Positions 1-8,396 of a stretch of 64,000 nt of DNA are shown here, piece after piece; the first letter of the stretch is position 1, and each line of letters starts with the position of its first letter. The stretch is taken from the NCBI GenBank assembly GCA_000244995.1, contig CM001438.1:1294921-1358920 (forward strand). The letters are read 5' to 3'. The translations under genes were made by a program, and so were the position numbers. The DNA is from Burkholderiales bacterium JOSHI_001 (lineage in GTDB: Bacteria > Pseudomonadota > Gammaproteobacteria > Burkholderiales > Burkholderiaceae_C). The notes under the pieces were generated by a model. The model searched no databases. It saw only the letters and a list, made by a program, of their open reading frames with translations, and was not told the origin of the DNA.

Positions 1-626
1 GGCGGAAACAGCCCCGGCAGCGCGGCGCTGGCGGTGGCGGCCAGGGAAATGGGCACATCGTCCCAGCCCGGCTGGCCGAAAGGCGCGGCGTCGCCGGTGT
101 CCAGGTCGGTGGCGACGATGACCAGGTGGCGCTTCAACTGGCGGAAATCATCGGTGCGGCCGGGGGCGGACAGCACCGAAGCCAGGCGCTCGCGCAGCGG
201 TGCGTTGCTGAACAGCCCGGCCGGCAGTGCGCGGCCCAGCTGTTCCACCGCGCCCAGCAGCGAACGCCGGCCGCTGGCCACGCGCCACAGCGCGCGCCCG
301 GCCAAGCCGGGCAGCTGGACCGCGCGGGCCAGGTACTCGGCCACTGCCGGGCGGTAGAACAGGTGCGGGGCGATGACATCCGGCGACGCCGGGTCGTTCT
401 CGATGAAGGCGGCGCACAGCCGCCGCGGCGTCAGGCCGTTGGCCAGCGTGGCGGCGACGATGGCGCCCGCCGACACGCCCACGTAGCCCTGCAGCGCGGT
501 GAAGTCCAGCGCCGGCAGGGCTTCTTCCAGCGCGCACAGCGCGCCGATTTCATAGATGGCGCCCAGCGGCCCGCCGCCAGCCAGGGCCAGGCCGACGCGG
601 GGTGCGGAGGCGCTGGCCAGTGCCAC
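1..626 (-). CDS. Patatin-like phospholipase, partial (3' end outside window)
   Basis: Probable serine acyl hydrolase of the patatin family, acting on phospholipids or other acyl esters. The visible N-terminus carries a glycine-rich oxyanion loop (GGGPLGAIYEIGAL, about residues 17-30) and the nucleophile elbow GVSAG (about residues 50-54), both family hallmarks. The chosen start is a GTG at 624-626, because an in-frame TGA lies one codon upstream. About 208 residues are visible and the reading frame runs open off the window edge, so the catalytic Asp (DGA/DGG) is not seen. The gene lies 20 bp downstream of the phasin gene on the same strand, so the two are probably co-transcribed. A role in PHA or membrane lipid turnover is an inference from that context. 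Confidence 0.85.
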   Translation of the reverse strand, partial: MALASASAPRVGLALAGGGPLGAIYEIGALCALEEALPALDFTALQGYVGVSAGAIVAATLANGLTPRRLCAAFIENDPASPDVIAPHLFYRPAVAEYLARAVQLPGLAGRALWRVASGRRSLLGAVEQLGRALPAGLFSNAPLRERLASVLSAPGRTDDFRQLKRHLVIVATDLDTGDAAPFGQPGWDDVPISLAATASAALPGLFP

Positions 627-646
627 GGTTCAGGCTTTCGGGCAGG

Positions 647-1174
647 TCACGCGGCCTTCTTGGCGGCACGCTTGGCGGGCGCCTTGGCCGGGGCCTTGGC
701 GGCGACCGTCTTCACCGCGGCTTTCGGTGCCGCAGCCACCTTGCCTTTGGACAGCTGGGCCACCGCGGCGGCCAGTTCGTCCACCCGCGCGGCCAGGGCG
801 GCCACGTCCTTGGCGGTGGGCGCGCCCAGCTTGGACATGGCGCGCGCGGTGCGCTCTTCGAAGATGGATTCCAGCTTGTCCCACTGCGCGCCGGCCTTGG
901 CGCCCACGTCGCCGGCCATGGCGGACATCTTGCCCGTCACGCCCGACAGGCGGTCTTCGGCCAGGCTCTGCGTCTTGCGCTGCAGGTTGCTGCCTTCCTT
1001 GATCAGCGCTTCATAGACCTTGCCGCCTTCGGCCTGGGCCTTGGAAAACGCGCCCAGGCCGGCCAGCCAGATTTGCTGTGCGGAGTCCTTGACGGTCTGG
1101 GCCAGCTGGCTGTCCAGCAGGCCGGCGGCGGAGGTGGCCTTCTTGTCGGCCAGCTTCTGGAGCTTCTTGACCAT
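647..1174 (-). CDS. PHA granule-associated phasin (PhaF/PhaI type)
   Basis: A 175-residue protein that resembles polyhydroxyalkanoate granule-associated proteins. Residues 1-125 are an amphipathic helical region starting MVKKLQKLADKK, with a heptad-like segment (DVAALAARVDELAAAVAQL) typical of the phasin oligomerisation coil. The last 30 residues are an Ala/Lys/Pro tail (KAPAKAPAKRAAKK) like the histone-like tails that let PhaF-type phasins bind DNA. Family members coat PHA granules and help share them out at division. It leads a short operon with the patatin-like gene and is divergent from the acyl-CoA reductase-like gene. An inverted repeat (GGTGGG...CCCACC, 1209-1228) lies in its upstream leader. 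Confidence 0.85.
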   Translation of the reverse strand: MVKKLQKLADKKATSAAGLLDSQLAQTVKDSAQQIWLAGLGAFSKAQAEGGKVYEALIKEGSNLQRKTQSLAEDRLSGVTGKMSAMAGDVGAKAGAQWDKLESIFEERTARAMSKLGAPTAKDVAALAARVDELAAAVAQLSKGKVAAAPKAAVKTVAAKAPAKAPAKRAAKKAA

Positions 1175-1392
1175 GGCGATGAATCCTTCTTGGTGGGTTG
1201 AACGCGGTGGTGGGCACCTGCCCCCACCATGAGCCAGTGTAGGCAGCGCCCCTTGGGGCGGCAGCCTAATCGCGGCCGAGGCCGCTGCGCAGGCGCCTGC
1301 CCTTGGGGTTAGCGCGCAACAGCCTGCCGGGGGGAATGTTGAAGAATCGGTCCCTTGTGCCCGGGCCCCCGGGCAGCAGCAGGAGGAGCCCC

Positions 1393-3387
1393 ATGCAGTA
1401 TTTCGTCACCGGAGCCACCGGCTTCATTGGCAAGCGCCTGGTCAAGGCGCTGCTGGCGCGGCGCGGCGCCACCGTGTATTTCCTGGTGCGCCCGGGCAGC
1501 GAAGGCAAGGTGGGCGACCTGCTGGCGCATTGGGGCGTGTCGAAAACGCGCGCCATCGCCGTCAGCGGCGACCTCACCGAGAAGAAACTGGGCGTGGCGG
1601 CCGATCAGATCAAGGCCTTGAAGGGGCAGATCGACGCGGTGTACCACCTGGCCGCGGTCTACGACCTGAAGGCCGACGAAGAAAGCCAGGTGCGCGTGAA
1701 CGTGGAAGGCACACGCAACGTGGTCGAATTTGCCCAGGCCGTGCAGGCCAAGCACCTGCACCATGTGTCCAGCATCGCCGCCGCAGGCCTGTACGAAGGC
1801 GTGTTCCGCGAGGACATGTTCAGCGAGGCCGAGAACCTGGAACACCCGTACTTCATGACCAAGCACGAGAGCGAAAAGATCGTGCGCACCGAATGCAAGC
1901 TGCCTTGGACGGTGTACCGCCCGGCCATGGTGGTGGGCGACTCCGAAACCGGCGAGATGGACAAGATCGACGGCCCCTACTACTTCTTCAAGGCCATCCA
2001 GCGCATGCGCCAGTTCCTGCCGCCGTGGATGCCCACCATCGGCCTGGAAGGCGGGCGCATCAACATCGTGCCGGTGGACTTCGTGGTGAAGGCGCTGGAC
2101 CACATCAGCCACCAGGTGAAGAAGGGTGGCGGCTGCTACCACCTGGTGGACCCGGTGGGCTACCGCGTGGGCGACGTGCTGGACATCTTCAGCAAGGCGG
2201 CGCACGCGCCCAAGATGAGCCTGTTCGTCAACGCGGCGCTGCTGGGCTTCATCCCGCGCAGCGTGAAGAAGGGGATGATGGCGCTGGCGCCGGTGCGCCG
2301 GGTGCGCAATGCGGTGATGAAGGACCTGGGTCTGCCCGAGGACATGCTCACCTTCGTGAACTACCCCACCCGCTTCGACCGCCGCGAGACCGATGTGGCG
2401 CTCAAGGGCAGCGGCATAGCATGTCCCAACCTGCACGACTACGCCTGGCGGCTGTGGGACTACTGGGAACGGCACCTGGACCCGGCCCTGTTCATCGACC
2501 GCAGCCTGAAGGGCACGGTGGGCGGTAAGGTGGTGCTGGTCACCGGCGGCTCGTCGGGCATCGGCCTGTCGGCCGCCTGCCGCTTTGCCGAAGCCGGCGC
2601 CGTCACCATCATCTGCGCGCGCGGCGAGGACAAGCTGGGCGAAGCGGTGAAGGAAATCCAGGCCTATGCGGGCAAGGACGCGAAGGTCTTTGCCTACTCG
2701 GTGGACATCGCCAGCGAACAAAGTTGCGCCGAGTTCGTGGCCCTGCTGAATGAAAAGCACGGCGGGGTGGACTTCCTCATCAACAACGCGGGCCGCAGCA
2801 TCCGCCGTGCGATCGAGAACAGCTACGACCGCTTCCACGACTTCGAGCGCACCATGCAGCTGAACTACTTCGGCAGCCTGCGCGTCACCATGGGCCTGCT
2901 GCCCGGCATGGTGGCCAAGAAGAAGGGGCATGTGGTGAACATCAGCTCGATTTCCGTGCTGGTGAACGCGCCGCGTTTCTCGGCCTACGTGGCCAGCAAG
3001 GCGGCGCTGGACGCGTGGACGCGCTGCGCCAGCAGCGAGTTCGCCGACCAGGGCGTGACCTTCACCACCGTGAACATGCCGCTGGTGCGCACGCCCATGA
3101 CGGCGCCCACCAAGATCTACGACAGCATGCCGCTGCTCAAGCCCGAAGAAGCGGCCGACATGATCGTGCAGGCCTGCATCGACAAGCCAGTGCGCGTGGC
3201 CACGCGCCTGGGCATCTTCGGCGAGGTGCTGCACGCCATCGCGCCGCGCGTCACCCAGATCGTCATGAACACCAGCTTCCGCATGTTCCCGGAAAGCGCG
3301 GCGGCCAAGGGCGAGAAGGGCGCCAAGCCCCAACTGTCGGCCGAGGCGATTGCCATGTCACAGATGATGCGCGGGATTCACTTCTAG
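1393..3387 (+). CDS. Two-domain SDR oxidoreductase, fatty acyl-CoA reductase-like
   Basis: A 664-residue fusion of two Rossmann domains. Residues 1-360 are an extended SDR of the acyl-CoA reductase type, with NADP-binding GATGFIG (7-13) and an active-site YFMTK near residue 154. Residues 380-640 are a classical SDR with TGGSSGIG near 382, NNAG, a serine in the ISSIS segment and YVASK near 531. This order and length match the bacterial fatty acyl-CoA reductase known from Marinobacter, which reduces acyl-CoA to alcohol for wax esters. The function here is inferred from architecture only. The start is the ATG at 1393, preceded by AGGAGG at 1381; an upstream in-frame extension lacks a ribosome site. 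It is divergent from the phasin, and its stop overlaps the convergent cation transporter stop. Confidence 0.8.
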   Translation: MQYFVTGATGFIGKRLVKALLARRGATVYFLVRPGSEGKVGDLLAHWGVSKTRAIAVSGDLTEKKLGVAADQIKALKGQIDAVYHLAAVYDLKADEESQVRVNVEGTRNVVEFAQAVQAKHLHHVSSIAAAGLYEGVFREDMFSEAENLEHPYFMTKHESEKIVRTECKLPWTVYRPAMVVGDSETGEMDKIDGPYYFFKAIQRMRQFLPPWMPTIGLEGGRINIVPVDFVVKALDHISHQVKKGGGCYHLVDPVGYRVGDVLDIFSKAAHAPKMSLFVNAALLGFIPRSVKKGMMALAPVRRVRNAVMKDLGLPEDMLTFVNYPTRFDRRETDVALKGSGIACPNLHDYAWRLWDYWERHLDPALFIDRSLKGTVGGKVVLVTGGSSGIGLSAACRFAEAGAVTIICARGEDKLGEAVKEIQAYAGKDAKVFAYSVDIASEQSCAEFVALLNEKHGGVDFLINNAGRSIRRAIENSYDRFHDFERTMQLNYFGSLRVTMGLLPGMVAKKKGHVVNISSISVLVNAPRFSAYVASKAALDAWTRCASSEFADQGVTFTTVNMPLVRTPMTAPTKIYDSMPLLKPEEAADMIVQACIDKPVRVATRLGIFGEVLHAIAPRVTQIVMNTSFRMFPESAAAKGEKGAKPQLSAEAIAMSQMMRGIHF

Positions 3388-4025
3388 GCCCTAGCCCGGT
3401 CTTGCGCCAGTTCTTCGCGCGCGTGCCGCAGCACCGCGAGGCTGGCGCTGATGGCCAGGAAGGCCATGATGGCGGCCACCACCAGATCGGGCCAGGCCTG
3501 GTGGGTGCCGAACACGCCGGCCGCCGCGGCCAGGATGGCCAGGTTGCCGATGGCGTCGTTGCGGCTGCACAGCCACACGCTGCGCAGGTTGGCGTCGCCG
3601 TTGCGGAAGGCGTACAGCAGCCAGGCCACGCCCAGGTTCACCGCCAGCGCCAGCGTGCCCACCAGGCCCATGGTCATGGCCTGGGGCGGCTGGCCGTGCC
3701 ACACCAGCCACAGGGCGCGGCCCAGCACCACCACGCCGAAGGCGCCCATGCTGGCGGCCTTCAGCAGCGCGGTGCGGCTGCGCCAGACCATCGCCATGGA
3801 CAGCACCGCCAGCGACAGGCCGTAGCTGGCGGCGTCGCCCGCGAAGTCGATGGCGTCAGCCAGCAGCGACACCGAGCCTGACGAAATGCCGCTGGCGATT
3901 TCCACCCCGAACATGGCCGCATTCAACACCAGTGCGATCCACAAGGCGCGGCGCACGCCCGGCGTGGTGGGCGCTACCGGCTCGTGTGCATGGTGATCGT
4001 GGCTGTGGTCGTGGTGGGCGGACAT
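3384..4025 (-). CDS. Cation diffusion facilitator-type transporter, short form
   Basis: A 213-residue inner-membrane protein with about six membrane segments and a His-rich N-terminus (HHDHSHDHHAH) suited to metal binding. The segment LLADAIDFAGDAASYGLSL matches the CDF region that binds Zn, Co or Cd. A second acidic site (NDAIGN) sits in the later half. Typical CDF proteins are about 300 residues with a cytosolic C-terminal dimerisation domain. That domain is missing, since the protein stops soon after the last helix. The stop codon overlaps the convergent SDR stop (3384-3387). It lies beside the copper operon, which supports a metal-export role, but the substrate cannot be read from sequence. 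Confidence 0.8.
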   Translation of the reverse strand: MSAHHDHSHDHHAHEPVAPTTPGVRRALWIALVLNAAMFGVEIASGISSGSVSLLADAIDFAGDAASYGLSLAVLSMAMVWRSRTALLKAASMGAFGVVVLGRALWLVWHGQPPQAMTMGLVGTLALAVNLGVAWLLYAFRNGDANLRSVWLCSRNDAIGNLAILAAAAGVFGTHQAWPDLVVAAIMAFLAISASLAVLRHAREELAQDRARA

Positions 4026-4069
4026 GCCGCCAAGGTTAACCGCCTGCCCTGTGCCGCGGGCGCCTGGGG

Positions 4070-4351
4070 TCAGGGCGCAGGCTGAAGTTCCACCACCGTG
4101 ATCTGGCCGTCCCGCTTTTCAGCGGCAAAACGCACCTTGGCGCCTTCGACCAGGCCATCCAGCATCTTCGCGTCCTTCACGCGGAAGATCATGGTCATGG
4201 CGGGCATGTCCAGGTTCTTGATCTCGCCGTGGCGCAGCGTGAGCTTGCCCTGGGGCTTGTCGACCTTGCGCACCTCGCCGTCCACCCAGGTCTGGGCGAC
4301 GGACACGCCGGCGGCGCACATCAACAGCAGGCTGGCGATCAACTTGTTCAT
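4070..4351 (-). CDS. Periplasmic CusF-like copper-binding protein
   Basis: A 93-residue exported protein: a signal peptide at residues 1-20 (MNKLIASLLLMCAAGVSVAQ), then a single small beta-barrel domain. The CusF copper site is recognisable as a His in LRHGE followed by MPAMTM. E. coli CusF has a Trp where this protein has the first Met, a variation common in relatives. The family ferries Cu(I)/Ag(I) in the periplasm to an efflux pump or oxidase. The start at 4351 is chosen because AGGAG precedes it, and an eight-residue upstream extension would spoil the signal peptide. It is the last gene of the copper operon, 30 bp after the DUF411 gene. Confidence 0.85.
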   Translation of the reverse strand: MNKLIASLLLMCAAGVSVAQTWVDGEVRKVDKPQGKLTLRHGEIKNLDMPAMTMIFRVKDAKMLDGLVEGAKVRFAAEKRDGQITVVELQPAP

Positions 4352-4381
4352 GGCAGGGCTCCTGGGTGGGCTCACAACGCG

Positions 4382-4870
4382 TCAGCGGTAGCTTTGGAAG
4401 ACGCTGGCGCGGCCATCGGCCGTGACCAGCAGCACGTCGTAGGGGTCGCGGCGGTTGCCCACTTCCATGCCGGGGCTGCCCACCGGCATGGCCGGCACCG
4501 CCAGGCCGATGGCCTTGGGGCGCTCGGCCAGCAGGCGCCGCACCTCGCGCGCCGGCACATGGCCTTCCAGCAGGTAGCCGCCTGGCCCGCCCACCCGCGC
4601 CGTGTGGCAGGAGCCGTAAGCATCTGGCATGCCCAGCCTGGCCCGAATATCGGCCGGGCCGTCCACGTCGTGCGCCAGCACCTCGAAGCCATTGACCTGC
4701 AGGTGCTTCACCCATTCCTTGCAGCAGCCGCAGCCGGGGTCTTTCCAGACCTCGACCTTCACGCGCTCGGGGGTGGCGGCGCGGGCCAGGGGCATGGCGC
4801 CGATGGCGGCGGCCAGCCAGGCCAGGGCCTGGCGGCGGCGCAGGGCAGCGCTGCGGGGCTTGTTCATCAT
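4382..4870 (-). CDS. DUF411 copper-associated exported protein
   Basis: A 162-residue protein of the DUF411 family, found with copper and silver resistance genes. The N-terminus (RRRQALAWLAAAIGAMPLARA) is a signal peptide with a twin-arginine flavour. The mature part opens with a thioredoxin-like strand and the Cys cluster CGCCKEW (C47, C49, C50), followed by SCHTA near residue 87 and a PAMPVGSPGME motif. These Cys, His and Met residues are plausible metal ligands. The ribosome site AAGGAG sits 8 bases before the ATG at 4870. It lies between the multicopper oxidase and the CusF-like gene. The biochemical role of the family is not established. Confidence 0.85.
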   Translation of the reverse strand: MMNKPRSAALRRRQALAWLAAAIGAMPLARAATPERVKVEVWKDPGCGCCKEWVKHLQVNGFEVLAHDVDGPADIRARLGMPDAYGSCHTARVGGPGGYLLEGHVPAREVRRLLAERPKAIGLAVPAMPVGSPGMEVGNRRDPYDVLLVTADGRASVFQSYR

Positions 4871-4898
4871 GGTGTGGACTCCTTCCAGAGGGTTCGGT

Positions 4899-6293
4899 TC
4901 AGTGCTGGTGCCCGGATGCCCCGGGTTTGCGTGCCTTCAGCGGCGGTTCGGTGGCGTTTGTGCCGGCTGCCGAGGTGGCGGATGGCGTTTCGCCCGTGAA
5001 TTCATGGGCCACCGTGCCCGGCGGATGCGGGAACCAGCCCGGGTCGCGGTAATCGTCCCGGGCCAGGTTCGCGCGCACCTTGATGGTGGAGAACATGCCG
5101 CCCATTTCCAGCGTGCCGAAGGGGCCTTGGCCGGCCATCATGGGCAGGGTGTTGGCGGGCAGCGGCATCTCCATCGCGGCCATCTCGGCCATGCCGTCGC
5201 GGCCCATGGCCATGTAGTCGGGCACCAGTCGCTGGATGCGCTGGACCAGGTCGCGCTGCTCCACGCCCAGCATCGTGGGCACGGTGTGGCCCATCGGGCC
5301 CATGGTGTGGTGGCTCTTGTGGCAATGCAGGGCCCAATCGCCCTCGTCGGTGGCGTCGAACTCCAGGGCGCGCATCTGGCCCACGGCGATGTCGGCCGTC
5401 ACTTCGGGCCAGCGCGAGCCCGGCGGGGTCCAGCCGCCGTCGGTGCCGGCCACCTCGAATTCATGCCCGTGCATGTGGATGGGGTGGTTGGTCATGGTGA
5501 GGTTGCCCACCCGCAGGCGCACGCGGTCGCCCTGGCGCACCGGCAGGCCGGCGATGCCAGGGAAGACGCGGCTGTTCCAGCACCACAGGTTGAAGTCCAG
5601 CATGGTGTTCACGCGCGGCGTGGCGCTGCCGGGCTCGATGTCGAAGGCATTCAGCAGGAAGCAGAAGTCGCGGTCGGCCTCGCGGTAGCCGGGCGTGCGT
5701 TTGGGCTCGCGCGGGTGGGTGATCCACATCCCGAACATGCCCATGGCCATCTGCACCATCTCGTCGGCATGCGGGTGGTACATGAAGGTGCCGCTGCGGC
5801 GGGCCTGGAACTCGTAGACGAAGGTCTTGCCCGGCGGGATCTGCGGCTGGGTGAGCCCGCCCACACCGTCCATGCCGCAGGGCAGGCGCTGGCCGTGCCA
5901 GTGCGCGGCGGTGTGCTCGGCCAGCCGGTTGGTGACGAAGATGCGCACCCGGTCGCCTTCCACCACCTCGATGGTGGGGCCGGGCGAGCTGCCGTTGTAG
6001 CCCCACAGGCGCGCCACCATGCCGGGCGCCAGTTCGCGCTGCACGGGTTCGGCCACGAGGTGGAATTCCTTCACCCCGTTGTTCATGCGCCAGGGCAGGG
6101 TCCAGCCGTTGAGCGTGACCACCGGCCGGTAGGGCCGGCCATTGGGCGGCAGCAGGGGCGGGGCGGAGTCCAGCGTGGCGGGCGCCACCGGTGCTTCGGG
6201 CAAAGCCGCCAGCGCGGCACGCGCCACGCTGGCCGCGGACACCAGGGCGCCTGCGCCCAGCAGGCGGCGGCGGGTGGGGGATGTGAATGTCAT
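4899..6293 (-). CDS. Multicopper oxidase, CopA-like, Tat-exported
   Basis: A 464-residue laccase-type oxidase, probably oxidising Cu(I) in the periplasm. The Tat signal is TRRRLLGAGALVSAA at residues 7-21. All four copper-binding motifs are present in order: HWHG, HPHAD, HPIHMHGHEF and HCHKSHHTMGPMGH, the last carrying the type 1 and type 3 ligands. A Met-rich stretch (MAMGRDGMAEMAAMEMPLP and following) near residues 350-390 and a terminal GHQH resemble the copper-loading segments of CopA/CueO-type enzymes. The tatABC genes about 8 kb away could supply its export route. It follows the TolC-type gene, from which it is separated by a short repeat that appears to have been inserted at the gene junction. 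Confidence 0.9.
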   Translation of the reverse strand: MTFTSPTRRRLLGAGALVSAASVARAALAALPEAPVAPATLDSAPPLLPPNGRPYRPVVTLNGWTLPWRMNNGVKEFHLVAEPVQRELAPGMVARLWGYNGSSPGPTIEVVEGDRVRIFVTNRLAEHTAAHWHGQRLPCGMDGVGGLTQPQIPPGKTFVYEFQARRSGTFMYHPHADEMVQMAMGMFGMWITHPREPKRTPGYREADRDFCFLLNAFDIEPGSATPRVNTMLDFNLWCWNSRVFPGIAGLPVRQGDRVRLRVGNLTMTNHPIHMHGHEFEVAGTDGGWTPPGSRWPEVTADIAVGQMRALEFDATDEGDWALHCHKSHHTMGPMGHTVPTMLGVEQRDLVQRIQRLVPDYMAMGRDGMAEMAAMEMPLPANTLPMMAGQGPFGTLEMGGMFSTIKVRANLARDDYRDPGWFPHPPGTVAHEFTGETPSATSAAGTNATEPPLKARKPGASGHQH

Positions 6294-6378
6294 GTCAGTA
6301 CCGCCCGGCCGGTCCGAAGGTGCTGACGGCCCCCTTGGGGGGCAGCGAACGAAGTGAGCGTGGGGGTTTCATGTCAGT
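6290..6378. repeat. Short GC-rich repeat element flanked by 10-bp direct repeats
   Basis: The core at 6300-6368 (69 bp) contains a palindrome (CCCCCTTGGGGGG, 6331-6343) and the string AACGAAGTGAGCGTGGGGG (6348-6366). I recognise this from short intergenic repeats in Leptothrix/Rubrivivax-type genomes. It is flanked by identical TCATGTCAGT copies at 6290-6299 and 6369-6378, one containing the copper oxidase start codon and the other the TolC stop codon. This looks like a target-site duplication. Removing the core and one copy leaves a TolC stop directly followed by the oxidase ATG (TGACATG). Confidence 0.6.
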
Positions 6379-7801
6379 GGCCCTCGGCGGTGGAGCCCGA
6401 AGGCGGCAGGTTCCAGGGCGATCGCATCGTGAACACCGACGCGCCGGCCCGGGCGGCCTGCAGCGCGTTGTCGGCCAGCCAGAGTTCGCGCTGGGTTTCC
6501 ACGGCCAACACCACGGCGGCGGCCTGGGCGCGGGCATCGGCCATCAGTTCGAAGGGGCCGATCAGCATGCCGTTGTAGCGCAGCAGGTTCTCCTCGGCGA
6601 TGCGTTTGGACAGGGGCAGCAACTCGTCCCGCGCGGCCAGCGCCAGGTCGTGGGCGGCGCGCCAGGCGGCCACGCGTTCACGCCATTGCGACTGCGCCTG
6701 GCGCTGTGCGCTGTCAAGCTGCGCCCGGGCGGCCAGCAGGGCGGCGTTGTTTTCGTTGCGCGCCGCGCTGCCGGTGCCTGGCAGCGGCAGGGTGATGTCC
6801 AGCGCCGCGCCGCGGCTGCGCGCGCCGTCGCCGGCGCGTTCGCGGAGGGCGCTGGCCTCCAGGTCCAGCGGCCCCAGCAGGCTGGCGCGCTGCTGGGATT
6901 GCGCCTGCGCCAGTTCGGCCTGTGCCATGGCCACATCCAGGCGGTCCGGCGGCGGCGCGTCGGGCAGCTCGGGGCGGGCGCTGGGCACGCTGGGCAGCTG
7001 GGCCGGCAGCGTCAACAGGGCAGCGAGTTCATCGTCCAGCCCCAGCGCGCGCACCAGCGCTTCGCGCTCGGTGGCCGCGGCCAGCTTCGCCTGGGTGTGG
7101 CGCATGCGTGCCTGCAGCGCCCCGGCCTCTTCGCGGCTGCGCTGCAGGAGGCTGAAGTTGCCGGCCGCGTGCATGCGCCAGGCCAGTTCGGCGGCGGCCT
7201 CGGCGCTGTCCTGGATGCGTTCCTGCGCCTGCGCCAGCTGCAGCGCGGCGACGGCGCGCACCCACTGGGCTCGGATGGCAAAACCGTCGGCCAGCAGGTC
7301 CTGCGCGGTGCGCAGCTGCAGCACCTGCTGCTGCGAGCGGGCCGCACCTTGGCGCAGAGGCCACAGCAGCCAATCCAGCAGCGGCACGGTGCCTGTGCGG
7401 GTCCAGGTGATGCCACCACCCTGCACCAGGCGCTCAATGGCCAGGCGCGGGTTGGGTGGCTGGCCACTGCGCAGCGCCGCCTGCTGGACCAGCCAGGCCT
7501 GGCCCAGCCGGGCCTGCAGGGCCGGGTTCTGCCACCAGGCCACGCGCAGGGCCTCATCGGCCTGCAGCGGGCCGGCGGCCAGCAGGCTGCGGGCGCGTTC
7601 GCGGGCAGCGCGGGCTTCGTCGGCGCTGCGCCACAACTGCGGCGGGGCGCCGTGCTGGGCCTGGGCGCGCGCAGCGGGGGCGTCCAGCGCGGCTTCGGGC
7701 GACAGGCTGGCGCAGCCGGTCAGCAGGACGGCCAGGGCGACGCTGGCCCCTACAGGGCCTGGCGCGGGACGGGCCGGGACGGCGAGAAGGCGTTCGGGCA
7801 T
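6374..7801 (-). CDS. TolC-family outer membrane efflux lipoprotein
   Basis: A 475-residue outer-membrane channel protein of the TolC/CusC/NodT type. The lipobox LLTGC puts the acylated cysteine at residue 30. The rest is long alpha-helical stretches rich in Ala, Gln, Arg and Leu, with two internally similar halves, as expected of the trimeric tunnel. Family members pair with RND or ABC pumps to move metals or drugs across the outer membrane. No RND or membrane-fusion gene lies in this operon, so its partner must be elsewhere. The start at 7801 is preferred because it places the lipobox correctly; an in-frame extension to 7876 is possible. Confidence 0.85.
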   Translation of the reverse strand: MPERLLAVPARPAPGPVGASVALAVLLTGCASLSPEAALDAPAARAQAQHGAPPQLWRSADEARAARERARSLLAAGPLQADEALRVAWWQNPALQARLGQAWLVQQAALRSGQPPNPRLAIERLVQGGGITWTRTGTVPLLDWLLWPLRQGAARSQQQVLQLRTAQDLLADGFAIRAQWVRAVAALQLAQAQERIQDSAEAAAELAWRMHAAGNFSLLQRSREEAGALQARMRHTQAKLAAATEREALVRALGLDDELAALLTLPAQLPSVPSARPELPDAPPPDRLDVAMAQAELAQAQSQQRASLLGPLDLEASALRERAGDGARSRGAALDITLPLPGTGSAARNENNAALLAARAQLDSAQRQAQSQWRERVAAWRAAHDLALAARDELLPLSKRIAEENLLRYNGMLIGPFELMADARAQAAAVVLAVETQRELWLADNALQAARAGASVFTMRSPWNLPPSGSTAEGH

Positions 7802-7891
7802 CGGGAGGCGATCCGACAGGTCAAAGGCTGCCTCGGCACGGCCGGGCAGGGCTGACGCACACCGGTGGAGCGGCACCGGCGTTGGGGGGCG

Positions 7892-8242
7892 TCAGGGCCT
7901 GGGGGGTCGGAACAAGGAATCGGCTGCGGTGGCAGCCGGCGCTTGCGTTGACATCGCGGCGGGTGCGGTGTCAGGCAGGGCCGCGCTGGGGGGCGCCTGC
8001 AGGTCGTTGGGCGCGGCAGCCGCGTGGCACAGGTCGCAATGCGAACAGGCGGACTTGGACGCACCGTCGCTGTCAGCGTGCCCAGGCGGGTGCTCGGCCA
8101 TCTCGCCATGGCAGGGCAGGGCCTGCGCGTGCGTGGCGGTCGCGGCCAAGCCCATGGTGCCCTGGGCCCAGCCACGCAGCGGCAGCAGGGCGAGCAGCAG
8201 CCACAACAGCAGCACAACGGGGCGGCGGGAAGCGCGCGACAT
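7892..8242 (-). CDS. Small exported Cys/His-rich protein of the copper operon (DUF2946-like)
   Basis: A 116-residue protein with a signal peptide or membrane anchor ([19 protein letters not shown], residues 9-27). A compact Cys/His segment follows: [13 protein letters not shown], then ACSHCDLCH. The size, signal and CxxC arrangement resemble DUF2946 proteins that sit at the head of copper-resistance operons. I could not confirm the family. It is the first gene of the operon and is divergent from argB. The Cys/His/Met groups would suit metal sensing or binding in the periplasm, which is an inference. Confidence 0.65.
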   Translation of the reverse strand: MSRASRRPVVLLLWLLLALLPLRGWAQGTMGLAATATHAQALPCHGEMAEHPPGHADSDGASKSACSHCDLCHAAAAPNDLQAPPSAALPDTAPAAMSTQAPAATAADSLFRPPRP

Positions 8243-8339
8243 GGCCGAACCATACCCGAAGCCGCGCCATCCGGCTTCACCTGCATCAAGACGGCGGCCT
8301 CAATGCGCTGCGGTGCAGCATGAAGGGTGGTCGCTTGCC

Positions 8340-8345
8340 TACAAT
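8340..8345 (+). promoter_or_regulatory. Candidate -10 box for argB
   Basis: TACAAT lies 51 bases before the argB start, in the 154-bp divergent region shared with the copper operon. No convincing -35 box is visible, so this is a weak call. Confidence 0.3.
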
Positions 8346-8396
8346 GCCGCGCCAACGTCCAACGTCCACCGCCCACGCAGCCCGCCGGAGCCCGCC

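Noticed and set aside
1309-3333. A minus-strand open frame of 674 codons opposite the two-domain SDR
   Set aside because: Antisense shadow; the SDR motifs and ribosome site support the plus strand.
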